A stretch of DNA of 64,000 nucleotides from Mycolicibacterium sp. P9-22 (GCF_008329585.1 NZ_NPKP01000010.1:124001-188000), one strand, 5' to 3'; numbered from the stretch's first letter, positions 1 to 8,590 are shown. Program-made: numbers and translations. Notes: generated from the letters alone by a model not told the origin.

Positions 1-1
1 G

Positions 2-286
2 GCGTTGCTCGCCGACCGCATCGCCGCGCTCAAACCCCGCGACGGGAACGACTTCGGCACCAGCGAGCAGTGGCGGCACTACAACTCGCTCTATTTCCCG
101 TACGTGGTCGGGGTGCGCGCCTACGCGCAGAACGCCACGGCGGCCGGACTCGACCTGGTGGCCCGCCAGGCCTGGCAGTGGTTGGTCACCGAGGTGCCGC
201 AGCGTTCACTGCACAACTGGCAGAACGCGGCGGCCCGTGTCATCGCCGCCGATCTACGCAGCGGATTGCTGGCACACGCCCGCTGA
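2..286 (+). CDS. Unrecognised protein, C-terminal fragment
   Basis: The frame is open from base 2 and ends at the TGA at 284-286, so this is the last ~94 residues of a gene starting before the window. A TTG at base 5 has no ribosome site and is probably not the start. The fragment is helical and rich in Ala, Trp and Tyr, with no signal peptide or motif I recognise. The following 200 bases to the next gene hold two palindromes. I do not assign a function. Confidence 0.6.
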   Translation, partial: ALLADRIAALKPRDGNDFGTSEQWRHYNSLYFPYVVGVRAYAQNATAAGLDLVARQAWQWLVTEVPQRSLHNWQNAAARVIAADLRSGLLAHAR

Positions 287-380
287 GCTGCTGTTGGCAG
301 TGATTGGCAGCATCCGGCGTCGAACTGGCAGCGCTTCCCGACCAGGGTCGAAGGTGTCAGAAGCTCTTCCGGCCGACCGG

Positions 381-421
381 CGCGGGACGTCCCGCGCACC
401 CGGGGTGCAGGCGCCCGGGTG
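381..421. repeat. Two adjacent palindromes between genes
   Basis: Positions 381-396 form a perfect 16-bp palindrome (CGCGGGACGTCCCGCG). Positions 397-404 and 414-421 form 8-bp inverted arms (CACCCGGG / CCCGGGTG) with a 9-base spacer. They lie 95 bases after the truncated gene and 67 bases before the membrane protein gene. They could be a terminator or an operator. No T-run follows, as usual in mycobacteria. Confidence 0.45.
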
Positions 422-487
422 TCGAGGCACGCGGTGACATCCCGCACCGGTCAACAAACTCATCGACAGCCTTCGAAAGGAAGATCC

Positions 488-898
488 ATGTCCGCCATCA
501 CCGTCCCCGCCGTATCAACCCGTCCCGACGCATTCCTGCGGCTGGCCATGCGCGCCGACGCGGTCATCGTCGGCGTCATCGGCGTCGCCCTGCTGGCCGG
601 CGCTAACTGGGCCGCCGACATCACCGGTCTGCCGGTGGCCGTCGAACAGGGCGTCGGCGTCTTCTCGGTGGTCTACGGCGTCGTGGTGCTCGCCCTCGCC
701 GCGCTCGACCGGGTGCGCCCCGGTGGCATCGCCACCGTCATCGCCAATCTGGTGTGCACCGTCATCGCCGCCGCGGTGATCCTCACCGGCATGTTCCCAC
801 TGACCGGAATCGGTATCGCGGCCGTGGTGGTGACCGGCCTGTACACGCTGGTGATGGCCGAGTTGCAGTATGTCGGCCTGCGCCGGCTCACCGCCTAG
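488..898 (+). CDS. Small integral membrane protein, four predicted TM helices
   Basis: A 136-residue protein. ATG at 488 is chosen because a purine-rich ribosome site (GAAAGGAAG) lies 6 bases upstream; an in-frame ATG at 419 has none. Four hydrophobic segments are visible, at about residues 20-40, 52-70, 80-102 and 106-126, with a short N-terminal tail and Arg/Asp in the middle loop. The pattern is like DUF-type four-helix inner-membrane proteins, but I see no catalytic motif. It stands before the FAD monooxygenase with a 77-base gap, so co-transcription is possible. Function unknown. Confidence 0.75.
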   Translation: MSAITVPAVSTRPDAFLRLAMRADAVIVGVIGVALLAGANWAADITGLPVAVEQGVGVFSVVYGVVVLALAALDRVRPGGIATVIANLVCTVIAAAVILTGMFPLTGIGIAAVVVTGLYTLVMAELQYVGLRRLTA

Positions 899-975
899 GA
901 AAATCGGGTAGCCCGGTACTCAAGACGGCGCGGCCAAACAGGTTCACAGTGGAAGGCACGTCCGAGGAGGCTGCC

Positions 976-2454
976 ATGGTCGCTGTGGAATCCTGCGATG
1001 TCTGCATCGTCGGTGCCGGGCTAACCGGTATCAACGCCCTCTTCGTTGCGAGCCGCTATCTGCGGCCCGACCAGAAGGTGATCCTGCTGGACCGGCGAAA
1101 GCGCACCGGCGGCATGTGGGTGGACGTCTACCCGTACGTGCGCCTGCACCAACCGCACGCGATGTTCACCGCCGGGAACATCAAGTGGACGCTGGACCGC
1201 GACCCCGGATACCTGGCGACCAAGGACGAGGTGCTCGACCACTTCGAGCACTGCCTCGACGAGATCGGGCGTCGGGTGCGCGTCGAGGAACGGTACGGCT
1301 GGTCCTTCCTGTCCGACACCGCGGGCGAACATGGGGGAGTGCGGATCACCTGCCGGGCGGACACCGGTGAGGAACGTGTGATCGAGGCGCCGCGCCTCAT
1401 CAAGGCCTACGGGTTCGGGATCAACCCCAACGAGCCGCTGACGGTGTCCAGCAGCGGTGTCCGGTCGGTATCCCCGGACTACTGCGATATGCGGTCCGGT
1501 GAGATCGCCGACAGCGACGCACCGGTGTGGATCATCGGCAGCGGCAAGACCGCGATGGACACCGCGCACACGCTCATCACCCGCCGTCCGGGCCGTGAGG
1601 TGAATCTGGTGGCCGGCTCGGGTACCTATTTCACCAACCGGGACCGGTTCTTTCCCACCGGTGCGCGGCGGTGGTGGGCCGGCAATCTCATCAGCAATCT
1701 CGGTGCCGAGTTCGGCAGGAGATTCGACGGCAGCAATGAGGCCGAGGTCGCGCAATGGTACCGGCAGACGCACGGCACCGGGCCCACGGAGCAGGCCGAG
1801 AATTTCATGCTCGGCGTGTTGTCCGAGCATGAAAGCGACACTGTTGCACAAGGTCTCAACGAAGTGGTGATGGACCACTTGGTCGATGTGGTGGATCGGG
1901 ACGGTGCCGTCGAGATGGTGTTGCACGACGGAGGCACCAGGTTGATCCCACCCGGCAGTTGGCTGGTGAACTGCACCGGCTACCTCGCGGTCGACGAAAT
2001 GCCCTACGAGCCGTACACGTCGGCCGACGGTGCGGTGCTCTCGATCAACACCCGCTCGGCCACCATGCATCTCACCTCCTATGCCGGCTATTTCATGACC
2101 CATCTGATGTTCCAGGACAAGCTGACCAGCGCGCCGCTCTACGAGCTGGACGTCTACGCGTTGCAGAAGCGCTGCAAGGCGTCGTTGGCGTTCGCGATGT
2201 TCACCCTGGTCCAGCACAACCTCAGCGTGATCGCCGATGAGTTGCCCGCGAAGGTGTTCAGTGAGTGCGGCCTGGACTTCGACAAGTGGTATCCGTGGCA
2301 CCGGCGTACCGCGGCCGGGCTGAATTTCCTGCGGACCCACCGAGCCCAGCGACAGCGGTTCCGGTGCACGCTGGACACCCTGCGGGAACGCTTCGATCTA
2401 CGGTGCGGCCCGCTGGATCCGGCGGTCAGAGCTTCCGGAGCCGCAGCCGGTTGA
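976..2454 (+). CDS. FAD/NAD(P)-dependent monooxygenase-like oxidoreductase
   Basis: A 492-residue flavoprotein. The N-terminal Rossmann motif GAGLTG is at residues 13-18 and a second dinucleotide motif (IIGSGKTAMD) lies near residue 180. This two-Rossmann arrangement is that of Baeyer-Villiger/flavin-monooxygenase-like enzymes and pyridine-nucleotide oxidoreductases. I do not see an intact FxGxxxHxxxW fingerprint, so true Baeyer-Villiger activity is unproven and the substrate is unknown. ATG 976 follows a strong GAGGAGG site at 964-970. The 3' end overlaps the convergent coaA 3' end by 29 bases. Confidence 0.8.
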   Translation: MVAVESCDVCIVGAGLTGINALFVASRYLRPDQKVILLDRRKRTGGMWVDVYPYVRLHQPHAMFTAGNIKWTLDRDPGYLATKDEVLDHFEHCLDEIGRRVRVEERYGWSFLSDTAGEHGGVRITCRADTGEERVIEAPRLIKAYGFGINPNEPLTVSSSGVRSVSPDYCDMRSGEIADSDAPVWIIGSGKTAMDTAHTLITRRPGREVNLVAGSGTYFTNRDRFFPTGARRWWAGNLISNLGAEFGRRFDGSNEAEVAQWYRQTHGTGPTEQAENFMLGVLSEHESDTVAQGLNEVVMDHLVDVVDRDGAVEMVLHDGGTRLIPPGSWLVNCTGYLAVDEMPYEPYTSADGAVLSINTRSATMHLTSYAGYFMTHLMFQDKLTSAPLYELDVYALQKRCKASLAFAMFTLVQHNLSVIADELPAKVFSECGLDFDKWYPWHRRTAAGLNFLRTHRAQRQRFRCTLDTLRERFDLRCGPLDPAVRASGAAAG

Positions 2455-3358
2455 TGGAGTGGTCGGAGTCCTTGCGCAGTACCAGGGTGGCGCGCGGCCG
2501 GGTGGGCAGGATGTTCTCGATCAGGTTGGGGCGGTTGATCGAATGCCAGATGTCGCGGGCGGCGAACACCGCCTGATCATCGGTCAGTGTCGAATAGTGG
2601 TGGAAGTGTGACGCCGGATCGGCGAACGCGCCGGCCCGCATCGACAAGAACCGGGAGATGTACCACTGTTCGATGTCCTCGACCCGCGCGTCGACATAGA
2701 GCGAGAAGTCGAACAGATCCGAAACCATGAGCGCCGGACCGGTCTGCAGCACGTTGAGGCCCTCGAGGATGAGGATGTCGGGCTGCCGGATCAGCTGTTG
2801 TTCGCCCGGCACGATGTCGTAGATCAGATGCGAATACACCGGCGCACATGCCTTGTCGGCACCCGATTTCACCGCGGTGACGAAGCGCATCAACGCCCGG
2901 CGATCGTAGCTTTCCGGGAAACCCTTGCGGTGCATGATATTCCGGCGCAGCAGCTCGGAGTTCGGGTAGAGGAAGCCGTCGGTGGTCACCAGATCGACGC
3001 GGGGGTGGTGCTCCCAGCGGCCCAGCAGTGCCTTGAGCACACGCGCGGTGGTCGACTTGCCGACGGCGACGCTGCCCGCGACACCGATGACGAATGGCAC
3101 CGGCCGGTCGGTGTGCTGCTCACCGAGGAACTCCGCGGTGGCGGCGAACAGCCGTTGGTGCGCGGCGACCTGCAGGTGGATCAGCCGGGCCAGCGGCAGG
3201 TAGACCTCTTCGACCTCGAGCAGGTCGATCTGTTCACCCAGGCCGCGCAGACCGGTCAGTTCGGATTCGTTGAGTGCGAGCGGCGTCGCCATACGCAGCG
3301 AGCGCCATTGGGTCCGGTCGAACTCCACATATGGGCTCGGCTCGCTGGGCCGCGGCAT
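2426..3358 (-). CDS. coaA: Pantothenate kinase type I (CoaA)
   Basis: A 310-residue cytosolic enzyme that phosphorylates pantothenate, the first and regulated step of coenzyme A synthesis. The P-loop GVAGSVAVGKST is at residues 92-103, followed by the family segment with TTDGFLYPN and the C-terminal SDH..RLRKL end. Length matches the ~312-residue M. tuberculosis CoaA (Rv1092c). The start was set at MPRPSEPSPY; upstream in-frame codons run into the divergent gene. It is divergent from the DUF885 gene with only 31 bases between, so both promoters share that gap. Its neighbours match the M. tuberculosis order. Confidence 0.95.
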   Translation of the reverse strand: MPRPSEPSPYVEFDRTQWRSLRMATPLALNESELTGLRGLGEQIDLLEVEEVYLPLARLIHLQVAAHQRLFAATAEFLGEQHTDRPVPFVIGVAGSVAVGKSTTARVLKALLGRWEHHPRVDLVTTDGFLYPNSELLRRNIMHRKGFPESYDRRALMRFVTAVKSGADKACAPVYSHLIYDIVPGEQQLIRQPDILILEGLNVLQTGPALMVSDLFDFSLYVDARVEDIEQWYISRFLSMRAGAFADPASHFHHYSTLTDDQAVFAARDIWHSINRPNLIENILPTRPRATLVLRKDSDHSINRLRLRKL

Positions 3359-3375
3359 ATCGCCAGTCTTGCATC

Positions 3376-3381
3376 TAACGT
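3376..3381 (+). promoter_or_regulatory. -10 box of leaderless promoter for the DUF885 gene
   Basis: TAACGT fits the mycobacterial TANNNT -10 consensus and lies 8 bases before ATG 3390. No ribosome site is present, so the transcript is probably leaderless or nearly so. Confidence 0.45.
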
Positions 3382-3389
3382 TGACTCCC

Positions 3390-4604
3390 ATGAACGCCGG
3401 TATGGATTCGGGCACGCTGATTCGTGAGTACCTGCTGCTGGGTCTGCGGTTCGACCGGGTAGAGGAGGGCTATGTCGACTCGTTCACCGGTGACCCGGCA
3501 CTGCGCCGTCAGGTCGCCGACGAGCCGACCCCGGACCCGGCCGAGTTGGCCCGTCAGGCCCGGCGACTGCTGGCCGAATTGCCGCGCACCGAGGGCCTCG
3601 ATGAGCAGCGCGCCGGCTATCTGGCCGCGCACCTGAAGGCACTGGCCTGCGCCGGACGCAAGTTCGCCGGCGAGGAGGTCGGCTTCGTCGAGGAGGTCCG
3701 CGAGTACTTCGACGTCGATATCGCCAAGGGCGACCCGGATCGCTACCGTGACGCCCACGCCAAGCTCGACGAGGCGCTCGGCGGCAGCGGCCCGCTGGCC
3801 CAGCGGTTGCAGGCCTACCGATCCGGCGAGGAGATCCCACCGGATCGTCTCGAGGACTGCATCCACGCGTTCTCCTCGGCGTTGCGGGACACGGTGCGCG
3901 CCACCTACCCGCTGCCCGAGACCGAGACGATCACCTACGAGGTGGTCACCGACAAGCCGTGGTCGGGCTTCAATTACTACCTCGGCGACTACAAGTCCAC
4001 TGTCGCCGTCAACGCCGACCTCAAACAGCAGATGTCGAACCTGCCGCGCCTCGTCGCGCACGAGTCCTACCCCGGTCACCACACCGAACACTGCCGCAAG
4101 GAGGCCGGGCTGGTGGCCGGTCTGCAGCAGGACGAGCAGACCATCTTCCTGGTCAACACCCCGCAATGCCTGATGGCCGAGGGGTTGGCCGATCTGGCGC
4201 TCTACGCCGTCCAGGGGCCGTCCTGGGGTGGCTGGGCCGCCGAGATCTACGCCGATCTGGGCCTGCGGTTCGACGGTGACCGTTCGGCCGCGATCTCCGA
4301 GGCCGCCGCGGCGCTGGCCGACGTGCGCCAGGACGCGGCCCTGATGCTGCACGACGAGCACCGCGACGCTGACGACGTGGCGGCCTATTTGAGCCGGTGG
4401 CTGCTGGTCAGCGACGACCGGGCCCGCCAGATGCTGCGCTTCCTGTCCTCCCCGTTGTGGCGGGCCTACACCAGCACCTATGTCGAGGGCTACCGACTGC
4501 TGCGGGCGTGGATCGACGACCGGCCCGCCGGGGTGACGCTGACCGAGCGGTTCGGCCGGTTGCTCGACGAGCCGCTGATCCCGTCCAGCCTGCGGGTGGC
4601 CTGA
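3390..4604 (+). CDS. DUF885 family protein, probable metallopeptidase-like
   Basis: A 404-residue DUF885 family protein. The family is related to zinc carboxypeptidase-like enzymes; the motif HESYPGHHTEH at residues 224-234 has the HExxPGHH pattern that marks the family and probably binds metal. No signal peptide is seen, so it is likely cytosolic. ATG 3390 was chosen because of the -10 box just upstream; MDSG at 3402 is an alternative. It is divergent from coaA and 50 bases upstream of glyA. The peptidase role is inferred from family, and the substrate is unknown. Confidence 0.8.
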   Translation: MNAGMDSGTLIREYLLLGLRFDRVEEGYVDSFTGDPALRRQVADEPTPDPAELARQARRLLAELPRTEGLDEQRAGYLAAHLKALACAGRKFAGEEVGFVEEVREYFDVDIAKGDPDRYRDAHAKLDEALGGSGPLAQRLQAYRSGEEIPPDRLEDCIHAFSSALRDTVRATYPLPETETITYEVVTDKPWSGFNYYLGDYKSTVAVNADLKQQMSNLPRLVAHESYPGHHTEHCRKEAGLVAGLQQDEQTIFLVNTPQCLMAEGLADLALYAVQGPSWGGWAAEIYADLGLRFDGDRSAAISEAAAALADVRQDAALMLHDEHRDADDVAAYLSRWLLVSDDRARQMLRFLSSPLWRAYTSTYVEGYRLLRAWIDDRPAGVTLTERFGRLLDEPLIPSSLRVA

Positions 4605-4642
4605 CCGGGTCGGTAGGTTTCGGCGAGAGCCACCACGGCGTT

Positions 4643-4648
4643 TAGGCT
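4643..4648 (+). promoter_or_regulatory. -10 box of leaderless promoter for glyA
   Basis: TAGGCT matches TANNNT and ends 6 bases before ATG 4655. There is no ribosome site, so a leaderless mRNA starting at the ATG is predicted. Confidence 0.55.
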
Positions 4649-4654
4649 GAAGCC

Positions 4655-6121
4655 ATGACTGCCGACTCGTCGTTGACCGCTCCGGGTGTTGAGTACGCCG
4701 CCACCGCCAGCGAGGCCTACCGCGCCGCGTTGTCGGTGATCGAGTCGGTCGAGCCCCGCATCGCCGCCGCGACCCGCAAAGAGCTTGCCGATCAGCGTGA
4801 TTCGCTCAAGCTGATCGCCAGTGAGAACTACGCGTCGCCGGCCGTGCTGCTGACCATGGGCACCTGGTTCTCCGACAAGTACGCCGAGGGCACCGTCGGG
4901 CACCGTTTCTACGCGGCCTGCCAGAACGTCGACACCGTCGAGGCGCTCGCCGCCGAGCACGCCCGCGAACTGTTCGGCGCCCCGTACGCCTACGCGCAGC
5001 CGCACTCGGGGATCGACGCGAACCTGGTCGCCTACTGGGCCATCCTGGCCACCCGGATCGAAGCCCCCGGGCTGGCCGAACTCGGCGCCAAGCATGTCAA
5101 CGACCTGTCCGAACAGGACTGGGAGAAGCTGCGCGCCAAGCTGGGCAACCAGCGGCTGCTGGGCATGTCCCTGGAAACCGGCGGCCACCTCACGCACGGC
5201 TTCCGGCCCAACGTGTCCGGCAAGATGTTCCATCAGCGCAGCTACGGCACCGACCCGCAGACCGGCCTGATCGACTACGCCGCCGTCGCCGCCGCGGCGC
5301 GCGAATTCAAGCCGCTGATCCTGGTCGCCGGCTACTCCGCCTACCCGCGCCGGGTCAACTTCGCCACCATGCGCGAGATCGCCGATGAGGTCGGCGCCAC
5401 CCTGCTGGTCGATATGGCGCACTTCGCCGGTCTGGTGGCCGGCAAGGTGTTCACCGGCGACGAGGATCCGGTGCCGCACGCGCACGTCACCACCACCACC
5501 ACGCACAAGTCCCTGCGCGGACCGCGCGGCGGGCTGGTGCTGGCCACCGAGGAGTACGCCCCCGCCGTCGACAAGGGCTGCCCGATGGTGCTGGGCGGAC
5601 CGCTCTCGCACGTGATGGCGGCCAAGGCCGTCGCGCTGGCCGAGGCCCGCCAGCCCGCGTTCCGCGAGTACGCGCAGGCCGTGGCCGACAATGCCAAGGC
5701 GCTGGCCGACGGCTTCCTCAAGCGCGGGGCGCGACTGGTCACCGGCGGCACCGACAACCACCTGGTGCTGCTCGACGTCACCTCGTTCGGGCTGACCGGC
5801 CGGCAGGCCGAATCGGCACTCCTGGACGCCGGCGTCGTCACCAACCGCAACTCCATCCCGGCGGACCCGAACGGCGCCTGGTACACCAGCGGCATCCGCT
5901 TCGGCACCCCGGCGCTGACCACCCGCGGCTTCGGCGCCGCCGAGTTCGACCGGGTCGCCGAACTCGTCGTCGACGTGCTCAAGAACACCGAGCCCGCCGC
6001 GGCCTCCAACGGCCCGTCCAAGGCCAAGTACAAGCTGGCAGACGGGGTCGCCGACCGTGTGCACGCCGCGTCGGCGGAGATCCTCGCGGCCAACCCGCTC
6101 TACCCGGGACTCACCCTGTAG
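4655..6121 (+). CDS. glyA: Serine hydroxymethyltransferase, long form
   Basis: A PLP enzyme converting serine and tetrahydrofolate to glycine and 5,10-methylene-THF. The PLP segment reads TTTTTHKSLRGPRGG with the Schiff-base lysine at K285; DMAHFAGL is at 253-260 and SGGHLTHG-like LETGGHLTHG at 173-182. At 488 residues it is about 60 longer than the ~426-residue GlyA1 (Rv1093) that holds this place in M. tuberculosis. The extra length lies in an N-terminal extension, an insert at about 133-165 and a C-terminal tail. This looks like the separate long SHMT type known from other actinobacteria. Activity looks intact. Confidence 0.9.
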   Translation: MTADSSLTAPGVEYAATASEAYRAALSVIESVEPRIAAATRKELADQRDSLKLIASENYASPAVLLTMGTWFSDKYAEGTVGHRFYAACQNVDTVEALAAEHARELFGAPYAYAQPHSGIDANLVAYWAILATRIEAPGLAELGAKHVNDLSEQDWEKLRAKLGNQRLLGMSLETGGHLTHGFRPNVSGKMFHQRSYGTDPQTGLIDYAAVAAAAREFKPLILVAGYSAYPRRVNFATMREIADEVGATLLVDMAHFAGLVAGKVFTGDEDPVPHAHVTTTTTHKSLRGPRGGLVLATEEYAPAVDKGCPMVLGGPLSHVMAAKAVALAEARQPAFREYAQAVADNAKALADGFLKRGARLVTGGTDNHLVLLDVTSFGLTGRQAESALLDAGVVTNRNSIPADPNGAWYTSGIRFGTPALTTRGFGAAEFDRVAELVVDVLKNTEPAAASNGPSKAKYKLADGVADRVHAASAEILAANPLYPGLTL

Positions 6122-6151
6122 AACACGCAGGGTGGCAGATTTTAAGAAACG

Positions 6152-6170
6152 TGTAAACGCGGGTTACAGT
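6152..6170 (+). promoter_or_regulatory. Leaderless desA2 promoter with inverted repeat
   Basis: TACAGT at 6165-6170 fits TANNNT and lies 7 bases before ATG 6178; the bases between lack any ribosome site, so the mRNA is probably leaderless. An inverted repeat TGTAA-N7-TTACA (6152-6168) overlaps the -10 box and could be an operator for a fatty-acid regulator (inference). Confidence 0.45.
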
Positions 6171-6177
6171 TACTTTT

Positions 6178-7008
6178 ATGGCTGAGAAACCCGTTGCCAA
6201 CGCGCTGATCCTTGAGCTCGAGCCGGTCGTGGCGGAGAACCTGTCACGGCACCTCGCCACCGAGGAGCCCTGGTACGGCCACGACTATGTGCCGTTCGAC
6301 CAGGGCGAGAACTTCGCCTTCCTGGGCGGCAAGGACTGGGATCCGTCCCAGGTGACGCTGCCCAAGCCGATCACCGACGCCTGCGAGATCCTGCTCATCA
6401 CCAAGGACAATCTCGCCGCGCACCACCGCGAGATCGTCGAGCACTTCATCCTCGAAGAGAAGTGGGGCCGCTGGATCGGCCGCTGGACCGCCGAGGAGCA
6501 CCTACACGCCATCGCCCTGCGCAACTATCTGGTGGTCACCCGCGAGATCGATCCGGCGGCCAATGAGGACGTCCGCGTCGAGCACGTCATGAAGGGCTAC
6601 CGAGCCGACCGCTTCAGTCAGATCGAGACCCTGGTGTTCATGACGTTCTTCGAGCGCGAGCATGCGGTGTTCACCCGCAACCTCGAGGCACAGGTCACCG
6701 AGCCCACCCTGAAGGGTCTGATCGGCCGGATCGCCGCCGACGAGGAACGCCACGAGGAGTTCTTCGGCAACCTGGTCGCGCACTGCCTGGCCACCGACAC
6801 CCGCGCCGAGACCGTGACCGCCATCGCGCGCCGCGCCGCCGAGCTCGACGTCCTGGGCGGGGACATCGAGGCCTACGCCGACAAGCGGGCCACCGTCGCC
6901 GAGGCCGGCATCTTCGACGACGCCGCCCGACGTGCCGTTATCGCCGACCGGATCGCCGCGTGGGGCGTCGCCGAGGAACCAGAGTTACGAGAGTTCACCG
7001 GCGCGTAA
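6178..7008 (+). CDS. desA2: Acyl-ACP desaturase DesA2-type
   Basis: A 276-residue soluble di-iron desaturase-fold protein, the same length as M. tuberculosis DesA2 (Rv1094, 275). Ligand motifs are EEHLH at 106-110 (EExxH), FEREH at 159-163 and DEERHEE at 188-195 (DExRH). DesA2 is placed in mycolic acid precursor synthesis and acts on ACP-bound acyl chains with ferredoxin as electron donor (known for the family, not shown here). The first motif has His where many plant desaturases have EENRH, a feature of the mycobacterial branch. It lies between glyA and phoH2 as in M. tuberculosis. Confidence 0.9.
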   Translation: MAEKPVANALILELEPVVAENLSRHLATEEPWYGHDYVPFDQGENFAFLGGKDWDPSQVTLPKPITDACEILLITKDNLAAHHREIVEHFILEEKWGRWIGRWTAEEHLHAIALRNYLVVTREIDPAANEDVRVEHVMKGYRADRFSQIETLVFMTFFEREHAVFTRNLEAQVTEPTLKGLIGRIAADEERHEEFFGNLVAHCLATDTRAETVTAIARRAAELDVLGGDIEAYADKRATVAEAGIFDDAARRAVIADRIAAWGVAEEPELREFTGA

Positions 7009-7063
7009 CCTGTTGTGCCGGTTGGCCCGGCGCGCCTGCCGAGCGCACCCCGTAGAGCGGGAG

Positions 7064-7069
7064 TAGCGT
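7064..7069 (+). promoter_or_regulatory. -10 box upstream of the phoAT-like ORF / phoH2
   Basis: TAGCGT matches TANNNT and ends 8 bases before ATG 7078. It fits a leaderless start of the small ORF and gives a transcript covering phoH2. Confidence 0.4.
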
Positions 7070-7077
7070 CGATTCCG

Positions 7078-7296
7078 ATGGCTAGCGAATTGCTTTGCTG
7101 TCCGGGCGGTACCGATCTTTTCGCGAGAACGGGACCGGCCCCGGTCCTCGGTACCGCGGTGCCCGCCGAAACGCTTCCGCGGGGCCGCGGAGGTCTAGGA
7201 GCGCCTCGTGACCGATTCGCCGATCCGGACCTACGTGCTCGACACCTCCGTGCTGCTGTCCGATCCCTGGGCATGCACACGGTTCGCCGAGCATGA
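7078..7296 (+). CDS. Small ORF overlapping phoH2 5' end (PhoAT-like)
   Basis: A 72-residue frame from ATG 7078 that overlaps the first 89 bases of phoH2 in another frame. It begins 8 bases after a good -10 box; a GTG at 7015 would extend it to 93 residues. Mycobacterial phoH2 is described as being expressed with an overlapping upstream partner, PhoAT, proposed to act as antitoxin to PhoH2. Position and overlap fit that partner. The sequence has a CC pair near the start and an Arg-rich end, with no recognised domain. Without a homology search the identity is an inference from position. Confidence 0.4.
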   Translation: MASELLCCPGGTDLFARTGPAPVLGTAVPAETLPRGRGGLGAPRDRFADPDLRARHLRAAVRSLGMHTVRRA

Positions 7297-8521
7297 GGTG
7301 GTTGTCCCACTCGTGGTTATCAGCGAGTTGGAGGCCAAACGGCACCATCACGAACTTGGCTGGTTCGCCCGCCAGGCCCTACGTCTGTTCGACGACCTGC
7401 GACTGGAACACGGGCGTCTCGATCAGCCCATCCCCGTCGGTAAACACGGTGGTGTGCTGCACATCGAGCTGAACCACAGTGACCCCACTGTGCTGCCGGT
7501 CGGCTTCCGCACCGACACCAACGACGCGCGCATCCTGACCTGTGCTGCCAACCTGGCCGCCGAGGGCAAGAACGTGACGCTGGTCAGCAAGGACATCCCG
7601 CTGCGGGTGAAGGCCGGCGCGGTCGGCCTGGATGCCGACGAGTACCACGCCCAGGACGTCATCACATCGGGCTGGACGGGCATGAGCGAGCTCGACGCGG
7701 CGCCCGAGGAGATCGACACGCTGTTCGCCGAGGGTGACCTCGACCTGGCAGCGGCACGAGACCTTCCGTGCCACACCGGCGTTCGGCTGCTCGGCGGCAG
7801 CTCGTCGGCGCTGGGCAGGGTCAACGCCGATAAACGGGTGCAGCTGGTCCGTGGTGATCGCGAGGTGTTCGGCCTCCGGGGAAGGTCAGCCGAACAACGC
7901 GTCGCCCTCGATCTGCTGCTCGACGAATCCGTCGGCATCGTGTCGCTCGGCGGTAAGGCCGGCACCGGGAAGTCCGCGCTGGCGCTGTGTGCCGGCCTGG
8001 AGGCGGTGCTGGAACGCCGCACCCAGCGCAAGGTGGTCGTCTTCCGCCCGCTCTATGCGGTCGGTGGCCAGGATCTCGGCTACCTGCCCGGCAGTGAGAG
8101 CGAGAAGATGGGCCCGTGGGCGCAGGCCGTCTTCGACACGCTGGAGGGACTGGCCAGCCCCGCGGTGCTGGAGGAGGTGCTCTCCCGCGGAATGCTGGAA
8201 GTGTTGCCGCTCACCCACATTCGCGGCCGGTCGCTGCACGATTCGTTCGTGATCGTCGACGAGGCGCAGTCGCTGGAACGCAACGTGCTGCTGACGGTGC
8301 TGTCGCGGCTGGGCTCGGGTTCGCGGGTGGTGCTCACCCACGATGTCGCTCAGCGTGACAACCTGCGCGTCGGCCGCCACGACGGTGTTGCCGCCGTCAT
8401 CGAGAAGCTGAAGGGGCATCCGTTGTTCGCCCACATCACGCTCATGCGCTCCGAGCGGTCCCCGATCGCGGCGCTGGTCACCGAGATGCTGGAGGAGATC
8501 ACCCCCGACGCCCTGCCCTGA
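7208..8521 (+). CDS. phoH2: PhoH2: PIN-domain RNase fused to PhoH helicase/ATPase
   Basis: A 437-residue two-domain protein. Residues 1-150 are a PIN-type RNase domain (LDTSVLLSD with D12; TDTNDARIL near 102-110; LVSKDIPLR near 125-133). Residues ~200-437 are a PhoH ATPase with P-loop GGKAGTGKS at 248-256 and FVIVDEAQ as Walker B. The family unwinds and cleaves RNA in an ATP-dependent way and is discussed as a toxin-antitoxin-like module. GTG 7208 is preceded by TAGGAG (7196-7201). Ortholog position of Rv1095. A strong hairpin terminator follows directly. Confidence 0.93.
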   Translation: MTDSPIRTYVLDTSVLLSDPWACTRFAEHEVVVPLVVISELEAKRHHHELGWFARQALRLFDDLRLEHGRLDQPIPVGKHGGVLHIELNHSDPTVLPVGFRTDTNDARILTCAANLAAEGKNVTLVSKDIPLRVKAGAVGLDADEYHAQDVITSGWTGMSELDAAPEEIDTLFAEGDLDLAAARDLPCHTGVRLLGGSSSALGRVNADKRVQLVRGDREVFGLRGRSAEQRVALDLLLDESVGIVSLGGKAGTGKSALALCAGLEAVLERRTQRKVVVFRPLYAVGGQDLGYLPGSESEKMGPWAQAVFDTLEGLASPAVLEEVLSRGMLEVLPLTHIRGRSLHDSFVIVDEAQSLERNVLLTVLSRLGSGSRVVLTHDVAQRDNLRVGRHDGVAAVIEKLKGHPLFAHITLMRSERSPIAALVTEMLEEITPDALP

Positions 8522-8527
8522 GAGTGG

Positions 8528-8572
8528 TTTCGGTGTGATCGGCTGCGGTGAGCGCAGCCGATCACACCGAAA
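8528..8572. terminator. Strong hairpin terminator after phoH2
   Basis: A perfect 20-bp stem: arms 8528-8547 and 8553-8572 with a 5-base loop. It ends in AAAA on the right and starts with TTT on the left, and begins 7 bases after the phoH2 stop. Such a hairpin would stop transcription from the left and separate phoH2 from the deacetylase. Confidence 0.8.
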
Positions 8573-8584
8573 ACGCGGGGCCGG

Positions 8585-8590
8585 TAGGCT
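8585..8590 (+). promoter_or_regulatory. -10 box of leaderless deacetylase promoter
   Basis: TAGGCT (TANNNT) ends 6 bases before GTG 8597; no ribosome site. It lies just after the terminator, giving the deacetylase its own promoter. Confidence 0.5.
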
